A stretch of DNA of 60,000 nucleotides, from contig NC_088316.1 of NCBI RefSeq assembly GCF_910592395.1, positions 11,410,001 through 11,470,000 of the forward strand. Reading direction: 5' to 3'. Both the position numbers and the translations under genes were made by a program. The DNA comes from Lineus longissimus. Taxonomy: Eukaryota; Nemertea; Pilidiophora; Heteronemertea; Lineidae. The first letter of the stretch is position 1, and each line of letters starts with the position of its first letter. The notes beneath the pieces were generated by a model, which saw only the letters and a program-made list of their open reading frames with translations, did no database searches and was not told the DNA's origin. This document shows, piece after piece, positions 21,353-32,406 of the stretch.

Positions 21353-21509
21353 GATCGATGTACTTGATTGGGAACAACATTTACGAAGACTTCGTGTCAC
21401 GTCATGTTACAAAAATGCAAAAATTCATGGTGACGTGACGACGGCCTGAACACTATGTTATGACTTATGCAAACGTTGTTCCCAATCAAGTGCATGGATC
21501 TATCGACCA
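21352..21509. mobile_element. Small foldback (MITE-like)
   Basis: Left arm gatcgatgtacttgattggg(aacaac) and right arm (gttgtt)cccaatcaagtgcatggatc, about 26 bases inverted, 158 bases overall. Interior includes tcacgtcatgtta / atggtgacgtgac, a second weak inversion. Confidence 0.6.
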
Positions 21510-21802
21510 TGGTGCAGACTGTCCAAGTGGCAGCCCCTTCAGCCTGCCTACCAATTGGCTGATTACGGCAGCAGCTCCATCACACTGCAAGTGCCGATTC
21601 ACGGTCAATCGAGCAATTAGTTCTAACTTAGTCGAATGAACCATCGACGTATATTGGCTGAGACAATCGGATTTAAAATGCCATATATACGTCGATGCAA
21701 GGATATCAGAAATACTGCGTAGATCAAAGCACGTGGAAATGTACATTTGCATATCAAAGAACCCGGAAAATTGCTACGATTATGTGCAAATTTTATAATG
21801 AA

Positions 21803-23616
21803 ACGGCCAGGGGCCATTGTGCTCACCGTATAGATATTTGGTGCTTTGGAATTCATCCAGGTTAAGAAACATTGTACATGTATAGTATATAGGTCAAACC
21901 AAAGTCGGTATGACATGTGATGTATCGTTGCTTGGAGTAAGTACCATTATGGTAACCATAAGAATATCATCAAAAACAAGTCACTAATAAACGAGATATT
22001 GCACTTTTTACCAATTTTAGTTTTGGCCTCTTGGTGGCCAAGTTGAGTACCAGATCAGATCGAAATTTGGTGTCCAAGGTGATATGACGTAGGGAGTCAT
22101 GTGCACCAAATTTCAAGTTCATAGCTATAGTGGTTAAGAAACGTGCCATAGTTACACTCAAACGACCAATCTCATATGATATGTGATGTATCCCTGCTAG
22201 GAGAACCTACCATAAAAATGTTATTGAAAACGAATCACTAATAAGCGAGATATCACACTTTCTAGATTTTCACTTTTGGCCCCCTGGTGGCCAAGTCGAG
22301 AATCAAACCGGACTGAAATTCAGGGTCAGAGGTCAGCTGACCTAGAGGGTCCTTTGTACAAAGTCTTAAGTTCATAGCCTTAGGGGTTAACAAACGTGCC
22401 ACAATTACGCTAAAATGGCCAATTTAAGCCGTTTGACCTCTGCGACCTTGACAAGAACATCAAATCAAAAACCCGTATCATATGTGATGTATCCTTGCTA
22501 AGAGTATCTACCATAACATTTTTACCAAAAACTAATCAGTAATAAGCGAGATATGGCACTATTCAAATTTTTTGTTTTGGCCCCCTGGTGGCCCAGTTAA
22601 GAATCAGACCAGACCGAAAATTAGTGTCACAGGTCATCTGACCTAGGGAGTCATGTGTACCAGGTTTAAAGTTCATAGCTTTAGTGGTTAAGAAACGTGC
22701 CATAGTTACACACAAACGGCCAATTCACACCATTTGACCTCTGTGACCTTGAAAATAAGGTCAAATCAAAAACCGTAGGATATGTGATGTATCCTTGCTC
22801 TGAGTACCTACCATAAAAATAGAATTGAAAACAAGTCACTATTAAGCGAGATATTGCACTTTTTACTTTTTTTAATTTTGGCCCCCTGGTGGCCAAGTCG
22901 AGAATCAGATCAGACTGAAATTCGGTGTCAGAGGTTAAATGATGTAGGGAATCAGGTGCACCAAATTTCAAGTTCATAGCTTTATTGGTTAAGAAACGTG
23001 CCCCAGTTACACTCAAACGGCAAATTTACGCCATTTGACCTCTGTGACCTTGAAAAGTAGGTCAAATCAAAAACACGTATGATATATGATATACCCTTGC
23101 TAGGAAAACCTACCATAAAAATTTCATCAAAAACAAATCACTAATAAGTGAGATATCACACTTTTTAGATTTCCACTTTTGGCCCCCTGGTGGCAAAGTT
23201 AGGAATCAGATCGAACCAAAATTCAGCACCAGAGGCTATGTGATATAGGGGGTTATATGTACCAAGTTTCAAGTTCATAGCTTTAGTGGTTAAGAAACGT
23301 GCCATAGTTTACACTCTAATGGCCAATTTACGCCATATGACCTCTGTGACCTTGAAAACAAGGTCAAATTAAAAACCCGTATAATATAAAATGTATATTT
23401 GCTATGAGTACCTACAACAAAAGTTTTATCGAAAACAAGTCACTAATAAGCGAGATATCACACTTTTTAGATATCGACATTTAGCCCCCTGGTGGCCAAA
23501 CAGAGAATCAGATCGGACCGAAAATCAGTGTCAGAGGTCAGCTGACCTAGGGCATTCTGTGTACAAAGTTTCAAGTTCATAGCCCTAGCAGTTAAGAAAC
23601 GTGCCACTGTTAGGAT

Positions 23617-23668
<52 letters not shown>

Positions 23669-23712
23669 ACACAGCGCTATCATATAGACTCCCCTTACGG
23701 TGAGCCAAAAAT
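21803..23712 (+). mobile_element. Tandem-core element P2 inserted in the long inverted repeat
   Basis: Starts acggccaggggccattgtgctcacc like P1. About six units of ~300 bases; tttgacctctg(t/c)gaccttga at about 22432, 22732, 23034 and 23336, with ggccccctggtggcc and agtggttaagaaacgtgcc in each. It ends with (GAC)n at 23616-23666, ggacacagcgctatcatatagactcc and ggtgagccaaaaat. Flanks are ataatgaa and tgaacatc. The other arm of the inverted repeat (25028-25045) preserves the uninterrupted site, so the boundaries are well placed. Confidence 0.75.
23616..23666. repeat. (GAC)n trinucleotide microsatellite
   Basis: About 16 perfect units at the end of P2. The Val-rich frame on the minus strand here is an artefact of the repeat. 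Confidence 0.95.
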
Positions 23713-25396
23713 TGAACATCTACAGAATCTACCAAATTAATGTATTCTTTATGTAGCTGTACAGTGTTTATATGCACCAAATTCGAAATCAACTAAGAAA
23801 AAAAGTCATATTTGGACATTATTAACGAGAAAATCGCAAAGCCGGCATCTTCCATCGTCAATATTATTGTCACGTGCAGTAATCAATCTCCTCACCAGAG
23901 AGTCATTCTTTACCCAAGTCTTTCACCCCTGGAGGCAAATTGTGAGGAGGTGACCGATAACGATTAAATAAAAACAAAAATTACATCATATTTCTCAATA
24001 GGATCATTCCACTGCTGATTGATAATATTCTGTAATTTCAGAAAGATAAGAAAATAAATCTTGATGCTCTTTTTTCGTCACGGCAATTTTGACGAGATGT
24101 AATCTCTAAACCTATTTTTAGACTGTCTGAAACGAGCTGTCTTCGAAATCACGGCCTCCAAAATTCACTTGAGATTTTAACCAATTTCCGTCTATCGATT
24201 TGGCTTTAAAACATGTTTTTCATCAACCGCTAAGGTAGTCTTAAAACTTAAGACGATAAAAGAAAAAAATACTTCAAAGAAGCTTCTTTTACCAACTTAA
24301 CTCTCTCATCAGCAGCCATTAGTCAGAAAAGACGCAGTCGAATCGAGTACGTAATAAACACTGTGCATGGGCTTAAACCATAACATGAATTGCTTTCAAA
24401 ACACTACCATGACCATGTTAACAAGTACCCTTTGCGATTGATGAAAAACATATTTTAAAGCCAAATCCATAGACGGAAATTGGTTAAAATCTCAAGTGAA
24501 TTTGGAGGCCGTTTCGAAACCAACTTGATTTCGAAGACGGCTCGTTTCAGACAGTCTAAAAATAGGTTTAGAGATTACATCTCCTCGCGAAAACATGTCA
24601 TTGATTGCATGTTACATGTGTAAACCGCCGACAACAACATCAAAATTGCTGTGACGAAAAAAGAGCATCAAGATATATTTTTTTATCTTTCTGAATTACA
24701 AAAGAATATTATCAATCACCAATGGAATAACCTATTGAGAAATTTGATGTAATTTTTGTTTTTATTCAATCGTTATCAATATACCTCCTCACATATTGCT
24801 GCCAGGGGTGAAAGACTTGGGTAAAGAATGACTCTCTGGTGTGGAGATTGATTACTGCACGTGACAATAATATTGATGGTGGAAGATGCCCGCTTTGCGA
24901 TTTTCTCGTCAATAATGTCTAAATATGACTTTATATATTCTTAGTTGATTTCGAATTTGGTGCATATAAACACTGAACAGCTACATAAAGAATACATTAA
25001 TTTGGTAGATTCTGTAGATACATGTTCATTTTTTATAAAATGCGCACATAGTCTTAGCGTTTTTCCGGGTTCTTTGATATGCAGATGTACATTTCCACGT
25101 GCTTTCATCTACGCGGTATTTCTGATATCCTTGCATCGACGAATATATATCGTAAATCCGACTAGCCAATATACATCTATGGTTCATTCGACTACCGCAA
25201 AGGGTACTTGTTAACATGGTATGGTAGTGTTTTAAAAGCAATTCATGTTATGGTTCAAGCACATGCACCGTGTTTATTACGTACTCGATACGAATACGTT
25301 TTTTCTGAGAAATGGCCGCTGATGAGAGTTAAGACGGTAAAAGAAAGCTTCTTTGAAGTATTTTTTTGTTTTATCGTCTTAAGTTTTAAGACTAGT

Positions 25397-25931
25397 TTTA
25401 ACTGCTTACCCATGTACGAGTAGTGTCCGAATCTTCAGTATACTGGTGAAAAGCAAACTGTGTCCATCGGGAAAGCCAACAAGTCCTCCGATACTTCTGG
25501 TCCAGCACGTAGCCTGAATAGAAGAGAAGTGGGAAGAAAAAGAAGCAATGCGAAATGACAACAGTCATGACAGAATAAGATGGCCTAGGTTAGAATGAAA
25601 CCCAGAACGGCAGCGAGAAAACTCAAAGTCAGTCAGCCTTCAATGGACGGTATCCTTTAAACAAATAAAACAGACATAAAAGTTACTTTAGGTCAGCCTT
25701 CCATGTGGACGCTGTTTAGTGAGACCCAGCCAAATCTGACGTGGCGCCGACTGGGTGGTGGACGCTGGTAGTGGTAAATTTTAGACCACAACTTGTTAAT
25801 CTAGCACACAACTGTCATGATATGATCAGGAACTGTGGAAAATGTCCTGCTTATTTCGTTTATGACCATTAGATTTAATTTCGATGACTTTAAAATCAAA
25901 TACCCACCTAATTTTAAAAAATGGTTGCTTA
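25397..25931. other. No gene seen
   Basis: No splice-bounded coding stretch. A gtcagccttcaatggacg / gtcagccttccatgtggacg pair at about 25633 and 25692 is a short direct repeat. Confidence 0.35.
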
Positions 25932-26797
25932 ATACCTTGTAACTCACACAACGTAGTGAGTGTAATGGTTACGTATGTGTATAAAGTGTAAACAAAATTC
26001 ATATATCCATCATGTCCATCGAATCTGAAAAAATTTGTGCAGACCCATGACAGTTCCGGTTCCGGTACAGTTTGTTGCATTCCATACGGGCCGCGCTTGC
26101 CGATCCTGCTTTCACGACGCACCGCAACCACAGTTACCATGATTCCCGTTGTTGACGCAATTATTTCATGACGTCATGAGCCATTGACCATTCACGCAAG
26201 TAGATTTATTCACACCGGCGCCACTTAAGTGCGGGTGTGGGACATCATGATTTTAAAAATCGTCTGCTAGGACATATGTACAGGACAACGTCGGCGGAGA
26301 AAGATGTGACATTTTATTGCAGACCAAAGCAAACGTCCTCTTCTTCTCGATTTACGTACTTTACTTCAAAAAAGTCAGTTTTAACACTACTGCACAATTA
26401 TAGAGTGGTCTTAAAGTTCTATTTGGATAGAGATTTGACGGACTGATTTGGAAATTCATTCCAACCATGCAACTGTTTCAGAAATGAGAAAAAGCTCCTG
26501 GGTGTCATGACATGCATGATGTGTCTTGCCTCTGCATTTTTGTACTCAGACATGTCAGAGGGTTTTCAACTTTCATATCATTGAAGAAATAATTCATTCC
26601 AATGGTATATCAATCACATCATTTATTTAAAAATCGTCTGCTAGGACATACAGGACAACGTCGGTGGAGACAGCTGTGACATTTCAATTTTCATTGCATA
26701 GAGATTTGACGGACTGATTTGGCAATTCATTCCAACCATGCAACTGTTTCAGAAATGAGAAAAAGCTCCTGGGTGTCATGACATGCATTCAATACTT

Positions 26798-27207
26798 GAC
26801 TTGCCAAACTCAGAAATGCAGCGCCACTCGCGGACAAAGATAGAACAACTCGACATTTTTTTCACCGGTTTTCGCTGCGCATGCGTACCAGCCGTCATCT
26901 TTCGCGGCGACGGACGAGAAAAACAACTGTTCTACACGCAGTGAAAGCAAATTCACACAGGTAAACTGGTTATAACTGTGGTACGTCTGTTTCTTAACAC
27001 GTAATAGTTATCAGATTGCTAAATTATCTTAAATCATGAGCCTTAAAGAACTTTTTGAACTCTCAAAAACTTACACAAACAAGTTCAGATTGCCGCCATT
27101 ATCAGTTTCCGGATGGCTGGTACGCATGCGCAGCGAAAACCGGTGAAAAAAATGTCGAGTTGTTCTTTCTTTTTCCGCGAGTGGCGCTGCATTTCTGAGT
27201 TTGGCAA
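26798..27207. mobile_element. MITE with ~100-bp TIRs and probable TA target
   Basis: Left TIR tacttgacttgccaaactca... to about 26900 and right TIR ending ...tgagtttggcaagtcaagta. The arms share gaaatgcagcgccact, cggttttcgctgcgcatgcg and accggtgaaaaaaatg-type words. It sits in the left arm only; the right arm has the near-empty site gaaataataattgaat. A related end is at window positions 55-152. Confidence 0.7.
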
Positions 27208-27535
27208 GTCAAGTATTATTATTTCACCACAAAGAGCTGCTTCTTTCAGCAGATATGAGACAGCTACCGGGGCGGGGACTATTTCTTTATGGGGCCTTAT
27301 TGTTCAGCGTCTCCAAGGAATTCTATTTTTAGAGTCCAATGGGGGGGGGTTGGGGGGGGGGCCTTCCCCCCAATGTACTGACTAAAACCTGTCACTTTCA
27401 GAGAACGGGGAGGGGGTTTGGGGGACTCATCCCCCAATGTACTGGCTATATATGTCAGAAGGACGGGGGTTTGGGGGCTCCCCCATGTCAAACAGTTGTG
27501 TGAGTTCACTAGAGATTGCTCTTTACATATTATAA

Positions 27536-28436
27536 CTAATACCACTTACCTCTACTTCACAAATAAGCTGTTTATTACCAGAAAACGGCCATGAAATGGA
27601 TGAATTTTTGACGAACTTCGGAATCTCGAAAATGTTGTGTCAGTCGTTGCGTCACTATTCCAGTCTAACCGGAACGCCCAATGGCTCATTATCGGCAGGT
27701 TAAAGACAAGGCACTTCTAATTAGTGCATGATGACGTGACATGTCAGTCGAGGTATGTCCCTAGATTTACTGGGTTGGAACTCAATATTTCGCCTGTCCA
27801 GCCCTCACCACATCGACACGCTCATATCTACGAAAGCCCAGGAGGCTCATTCCAAATTCCAAATTCGAAATGCGAAATTCCAAATTCATGTAGGGCCTAT
27901 CCCCCTCGATGTAAACAAAGTTACCGAAAATTAGATAAATTGTAATTTTACACATCTTATCAGCGCTAGTCACCTTTTATCTGATACCTAGGCCGGATAA
28001 ACACTCATTCCAAATCAAAATTTGAAATTCCAAATCAATCTCCCAGTCTTCGGTCCGTCTGTCGAATTTTATTTACACCCGCCGACATTCTCACATAGGT
28101 CTCACTAGCCGGTGCGGAGGCCAGACCTACCTGCCTCCAAAAATGGCGCAACGTCATTTCATGCATGGCCCCGTTCCAGCGGCTGTAGACTTGGCAGTAC
28201 CTTACTCTGACACAAACCTATACATTTATGAGTAGCTTGTCACTTCTAGACTACATCTGGCCAAGTTTCAACATCGTCTAGACATAGCCATGCATAGACT
28301 GATTCAGCACAATGCTTGAGACAAACTGTAAATTTCATCTTTATGCCTTATAACTTCAAGATTAACAGGGATGGTGAAAAAAAAAATTCATACACATCTA
28401 CTCATCACCTCGAGAAAGCCAACTGACAACTCTTTC
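27536..28436. other. Spacer of the large inverted repeat; no gene seen
   Basis: Contains short reiterations of attccaaattc / gaaattccaaat at 27847-27890 and 28008-28040. No exon with good splice sites. Confidence 0.35.
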
Positions 28437-30119
28437 AATCTTTTATAATATGTAAAGAGCAAGCTCTAGTTAACTCACACAATGGTTTGACATGGGGGAG
28501 CCCCCCAAACCCCCGTCCTTCTGACATATTTAGCCAGTACATTGGGGGGATGAGTCCCCCAAACCCCCTCCCCGTTCTCTGAAAGTGACAAGTTTTAGTC
28601 AGTACATTGGGGGGAAGGCCCCCCCCCCCATTGGACTCTAAAAATAGAATGCCTTGGAGACGCTGAACAATAAGGCCCCATAAAGAAGTAGTCCCCACCC
28701 CGGTAGCTGTCTCATATCTGCTGACAGAAGCAGCTCTTTGTGGTGAAATAATAATTGAATTTTCCACCTGCTAGTCTAGATATTTGTGTATGTTTCTTCA
28801 CCAGTTAGTTGTTTTAAATGCGTTTCATGTTCAGGTGTCTTAATTTGACAATTTGGCGATAATACAGGTGTTGGATGACAAGAATAGGAATGATCCATCA
28901 TGTTAGGATTATTTTCGTTCATTGTCTTGTTGTTGAATGAAATCTCAATCTGTTTGAATGAAAATAATGGAATTAAAAAACACTGTTAGTGTTAGGCTCT
29001 TACCAGGCCTACATAGTTTTGTTTTCATCTATTCAAAAGTTCATTCCAATCCAACCATAACTGCTACAGTATACAGAGAATGATGATTTTGTGCAGCATT
29101 TGACCCCCAATTATATAAATGCATTATAAAGTGGGCCTGACCTAGGCCTACAGCTCATCCTGATTTAAATGGCATGAAACCCCTGGCATGCTGGGCCCTG
29201 TGCCCCCTGTGCAAATTTAACCTGTACAAATTTAAATTATGTGAGAAGCCCCCCCCCCCCCCCGTATGGCCCTAAGAAAATTTCTAGTCAAGGCACATTG
29301 GAAATGTTTCTTTTTCCAGAGCAGTTGTGGTTGGAATACTAGTAGATTAGAATGAATTATTTCCTCAATGATATGAAAGTGGAAACCCCTCTGAGTACAA
29401 AAATGCAAAGGCAAGACACATCATGCATGTCATGACACCCAGGAGCTTTTTCTCATTTCTGAAACAGTTGTGGTTGGAATGAATTTCCAAATCAGTCCGT
29501 CAAATCTCTATCCAAATGGAACGTTAAGACCACTCTATATTTGTGCAGTAGTGTTAAAACTGACTTTTTTGAAGTAAAGTACGTAAATCGAGAAGAAGAG
29601 GACGTTTGCTTTGTCTGCAATGAAATGTCACAACTGTCTCCGCCGACGTTGTCCTGTATGTCCTAGCAGACGATTTTTAAATACATGATGTCACACACCC
29701 ACACAGTGGCGCCGGTGTGAATAAATCTACTTGTGTGAATGGTCAATGGCTCATGACGTCATGAAATAATTGCGTCACGAGGAAGGAAACAATGTGAATC
29801 ACGTCCGTGGTAACTGTGGGTGCGGTGCGTAGTGAATGCAGGATCGGCCAACGCGCGGCCCAGAATGCGACAAACTGTACCGGAACCAGAATTGTCATGG
29901 GTCTGCACAAATTTTTTCAGATTCGATGGACATGATGGATATATGAATTTTGTTTACACTTTATACATACGTAACCATTACACTCACTACGTTGTGTGAG
30001 TTAAAAATAGGCTGTCGTTGCGGCTTTTGTTTGGCCTCGAGATTTTACCATGAGAACATGTACAATCTCACAGGAACCAGTCGATGTCAACATCCTGATA
30101 AGCTAATATGTAAAGTCAA

Positions 30120-31405
30120 GGACTTAGTGAGCCCCCCTTCAGGTCGGGGGAGCACCCCCGAACCCCCCTACGATAGCGTAACGTTTTTACCCAGTACAAT
30201 GGAGGGGAAACTGAATTGGTTTACTGCTGTTAAAATTACTAAATATTGCAAGAAATTTGGGAAATTTGAAAGGAAGAATCGAAATCGTGTCTTCATTCGT
30301 GTGCGGACGCCACTGACATGACTGAAGCAGACGGCCGAAAGTAGTTTGTTCTCTGTCCGCTAGGGTGCAGAATCTAGATGGTGTATATTGAGAGTTCGGC
30401 CAATTTGCCAACTGAGACTTGTTTCACGAATCTGCGCGAGTTTTGATTGAATTCCGCAAATAAACAGCACTTTTGTACAGGATTTAAGCTGTTAAGGCGG
30501 ACATGCAAATGAAATTCTTTGATCTGTCCTGAAGTATGTGTCGGGGGGATAAATCCCCCCGAACCCCCCTAAAATTGTTGGGATTATTAGGCCACGGCCG
30601 AGGTGGAAATGGTTCCGCTGGTGTATATATTGGAAAAAAAAGTCAATAACAATAATTTTTTCTCGCTAATTTGCACGCGCAGTGGGCAGTCAAGTGCATG
30701 TTAGATGGCACGAAAAGCGTATTTGCATTATTTGGATCATATTGTATTGTTGATTTAGTGTGATTTCGAGAAAACACTGAAGAAACACGTGTTGGCAACA
30801 GTTACCAGGCGAGCGCGCGCGTGTGTGGAATAAACTATATGTCACGTGACCTCGGCAAAATTGAAACAAAACGTCGGCATTTTTGTGAGTAATGCGTGAT
30901 TTAACGGCAGTTTTTCTAATTAGAATACAAATAAATGTTTCCTGATTTTTTAGGCATGTGTCGGGGGGGGGGAGGCCCCCCGAACCCCCCTAAAATTGAA
31001 ATTAATTCTTGAAAATTGAAAATCAGCCAAAGGGCGCGTGACCCACCGACCCACTGGAGTGACGCACAGACACATAAAAACTACCCCGCAGATTTTTTGA
31101 CCAAAAATTTTTGTTTCAAGCTATACAGAGAATTTCTAATGGAAATGCACTAATTCCTTCACGCATGTATCTTAAGAGCCCCCCTGAGAAGGGGGCTTAA
31201 TATGTAAAGTCAAGGACTTAGTGAGCCCCCCTTTAGGTCGGGGGAGCTCCCCCGAACCCCCCTACGAGCATATGTTAAGTGCAAGCTCTAACAACTACAG
31301 CTGTTACAATGGGGGGGACACCCCCCAAACCCCCCTCCGTCGACATAGGTTTTCACCAGTGCGTTGGGGGGGAAGCTCCCCCAACCCCCCCCCCCCCCCC
31401 GGTGG
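30120..31405. repeat. Cluster of G-run/C-run motifs
   Basis: Motif copies at 30126-30170 (gtcgggggagcacccccgaac), 30540-30572 (tcggggggataaatccccccga), 30960-30992, 31212-31265, 31310-31345 and 31364-31395. Each is a G5-9 run, a 4-8 base loop, a C5-9 run, then GAA or AAA and a second C-run. Sequence between motifs is AT-rich and non-coding. Confidence 0.7.
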
Positions 31406-31610
31406 ACAGTCAACTAGCCCTTCTGTGTCATACTGCTGGAGAGGGGGGCTGCGATGGAACCATCCATATAGTAATTATAGTTCCTTCCGACACATTTTTG
31501 TTTTGGTAATGTAATACATTGTGATTGCCTTATTCACGGGAATCGGGCGTTTCCAGTAATATACGACACTTAAATGGATTGTCCTCATGCATTCACTTTG
31601 GAAACGCATT

Positions 31611-32385
31611 TTAACTCACACAACGTAGTGAGTGTAATGGTTACGTGTGTGTATAAAGTGTAAACAAAATTCATTTATCCATCATGTCCATCGAATCTGA
31701 AAAAATTTGTGCAGACCCATGACAGTTCCGGTTCCGGTACAGTTTGTTGCATTCCATACGGGCCGCGCTTGCCGATCCTGCTTTCACGACGCACCGCAAC
31801 CACAGTTACCATGATTCCCGTTGTTGACGCAATTATTTCATGACGTCATGAGCCATTGACCATTCACGCAAGTAGATTTATTCACACCGGCGCCACTGTC
31901 CTGAAGTGTATCTAAAAATCGTCTGCTAGAACATACAGGACAACAACGTCGGCGGAGACAGTTGTGACATTTCATTGCAGACGAAGTAAACGTCCTCTTC
32001 TTCTCGATTTACGTACTTCACTTCAAAAAGTCAGTTTTAACACTACTGCACAAATATAGAGTGGTCTTAAAGTTCCATTTGGATAGATATTTGACGGACT
32101 GATTTGGAAATTCGTTCCAATTACCATGCAACTGTCCGCAGATATGAGACAGCTACCGGGCCGGGGACTATTTCTTTATGGGGCCTTATTGTTCAGCGTC
32201 TCCAAGGAATTCTATTTTTAGAGTCCAATGGGGGGGGGGGCTTCCCCCCAATGTACTGACTAAAACCTGTCACTTTCAGAGAACGGGGGAGGGGGTTTGG
32301 GGGACTCATCCCCCAATGTACTGGCTATATATGTCAGAAGGACAGTTGTGTGAGTTCACTAGAGATTGCTCTTTACATATTAAAA
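31611..32385 (+). repeat. Third X-Y copy, direct orientation to the left arm
   Basis: 31611-32130 repeats X (aactcacacaacgtagtgag onward) and 32141-32385 repeats Y (gcagatatgagacagctacc to agagattgctctttacatat). The MITE and the local duplication of the left arm are absent. It may approximate an uninterrupted form of the arm. Confidence 0.7.
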
Positions 32386-32406
32386 TAGATGTTACGTCCT
32401 GTTTTA

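Larger units (their letters stand above)
21622..25396. repeat. Long inverted repeat (foldback) with internal insertion
   Basis: Left arm 21622-21802 plus 23713-24230; right arm 24434-25200. Without the 1.9-kb insertion the arms are about 700 bases, with many long matches (gtagattctgtagat, aatttggtgcatataaacac, aagcacgtggaaatgtaca, ggatatcagaaatac). The spacer 24231-24433 is itself repeated in inverted form at 25195-25396 (gtcttaaaacttaagacgat against atcgtcttaagttttaagac). No transposase is visible. Confidence 0.75.
25932..30002. repeat. Large inverted repeat, X-Y arms, about 1.6 kb each
   Basis: Left arm 25932-27535 and right arm 28437-30002 (reverse complement). Shared landmarks: aactcacacaacgtagtgagtg, cagacccatgacagttccgg, tttcatgacgtcatgagcc, aaaatcgtctgctaggacat, tcctgggtgtcatgacatgc, and the inner block Y (gacagctaccgg, aataaggccccataaag, G-run motifs). 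Arms differ by insertions, including the MITE at 26798-27207. The spacer 27536-28436 is unique and has no credible gene. No transposase seen. Confidence 0.75.

Noticed and set aside
19316-23712. Spaced repeats resembling a CRISPR array
   Set aside because: Units are about 300 bases, diverged throughout, without short identical repeats and unique spacers; the setting is eukaryotic.
23610-23792. Poly-valine frame on the minus strand
   Set aside because: Produced by the (GAC)n microsatellite; no coding signal outside it.
31221-31514. Pro/Gly-rich frames in the G-run region
   Set aside because: Caused by G- and C-runs; no splice signals or family resemblance.
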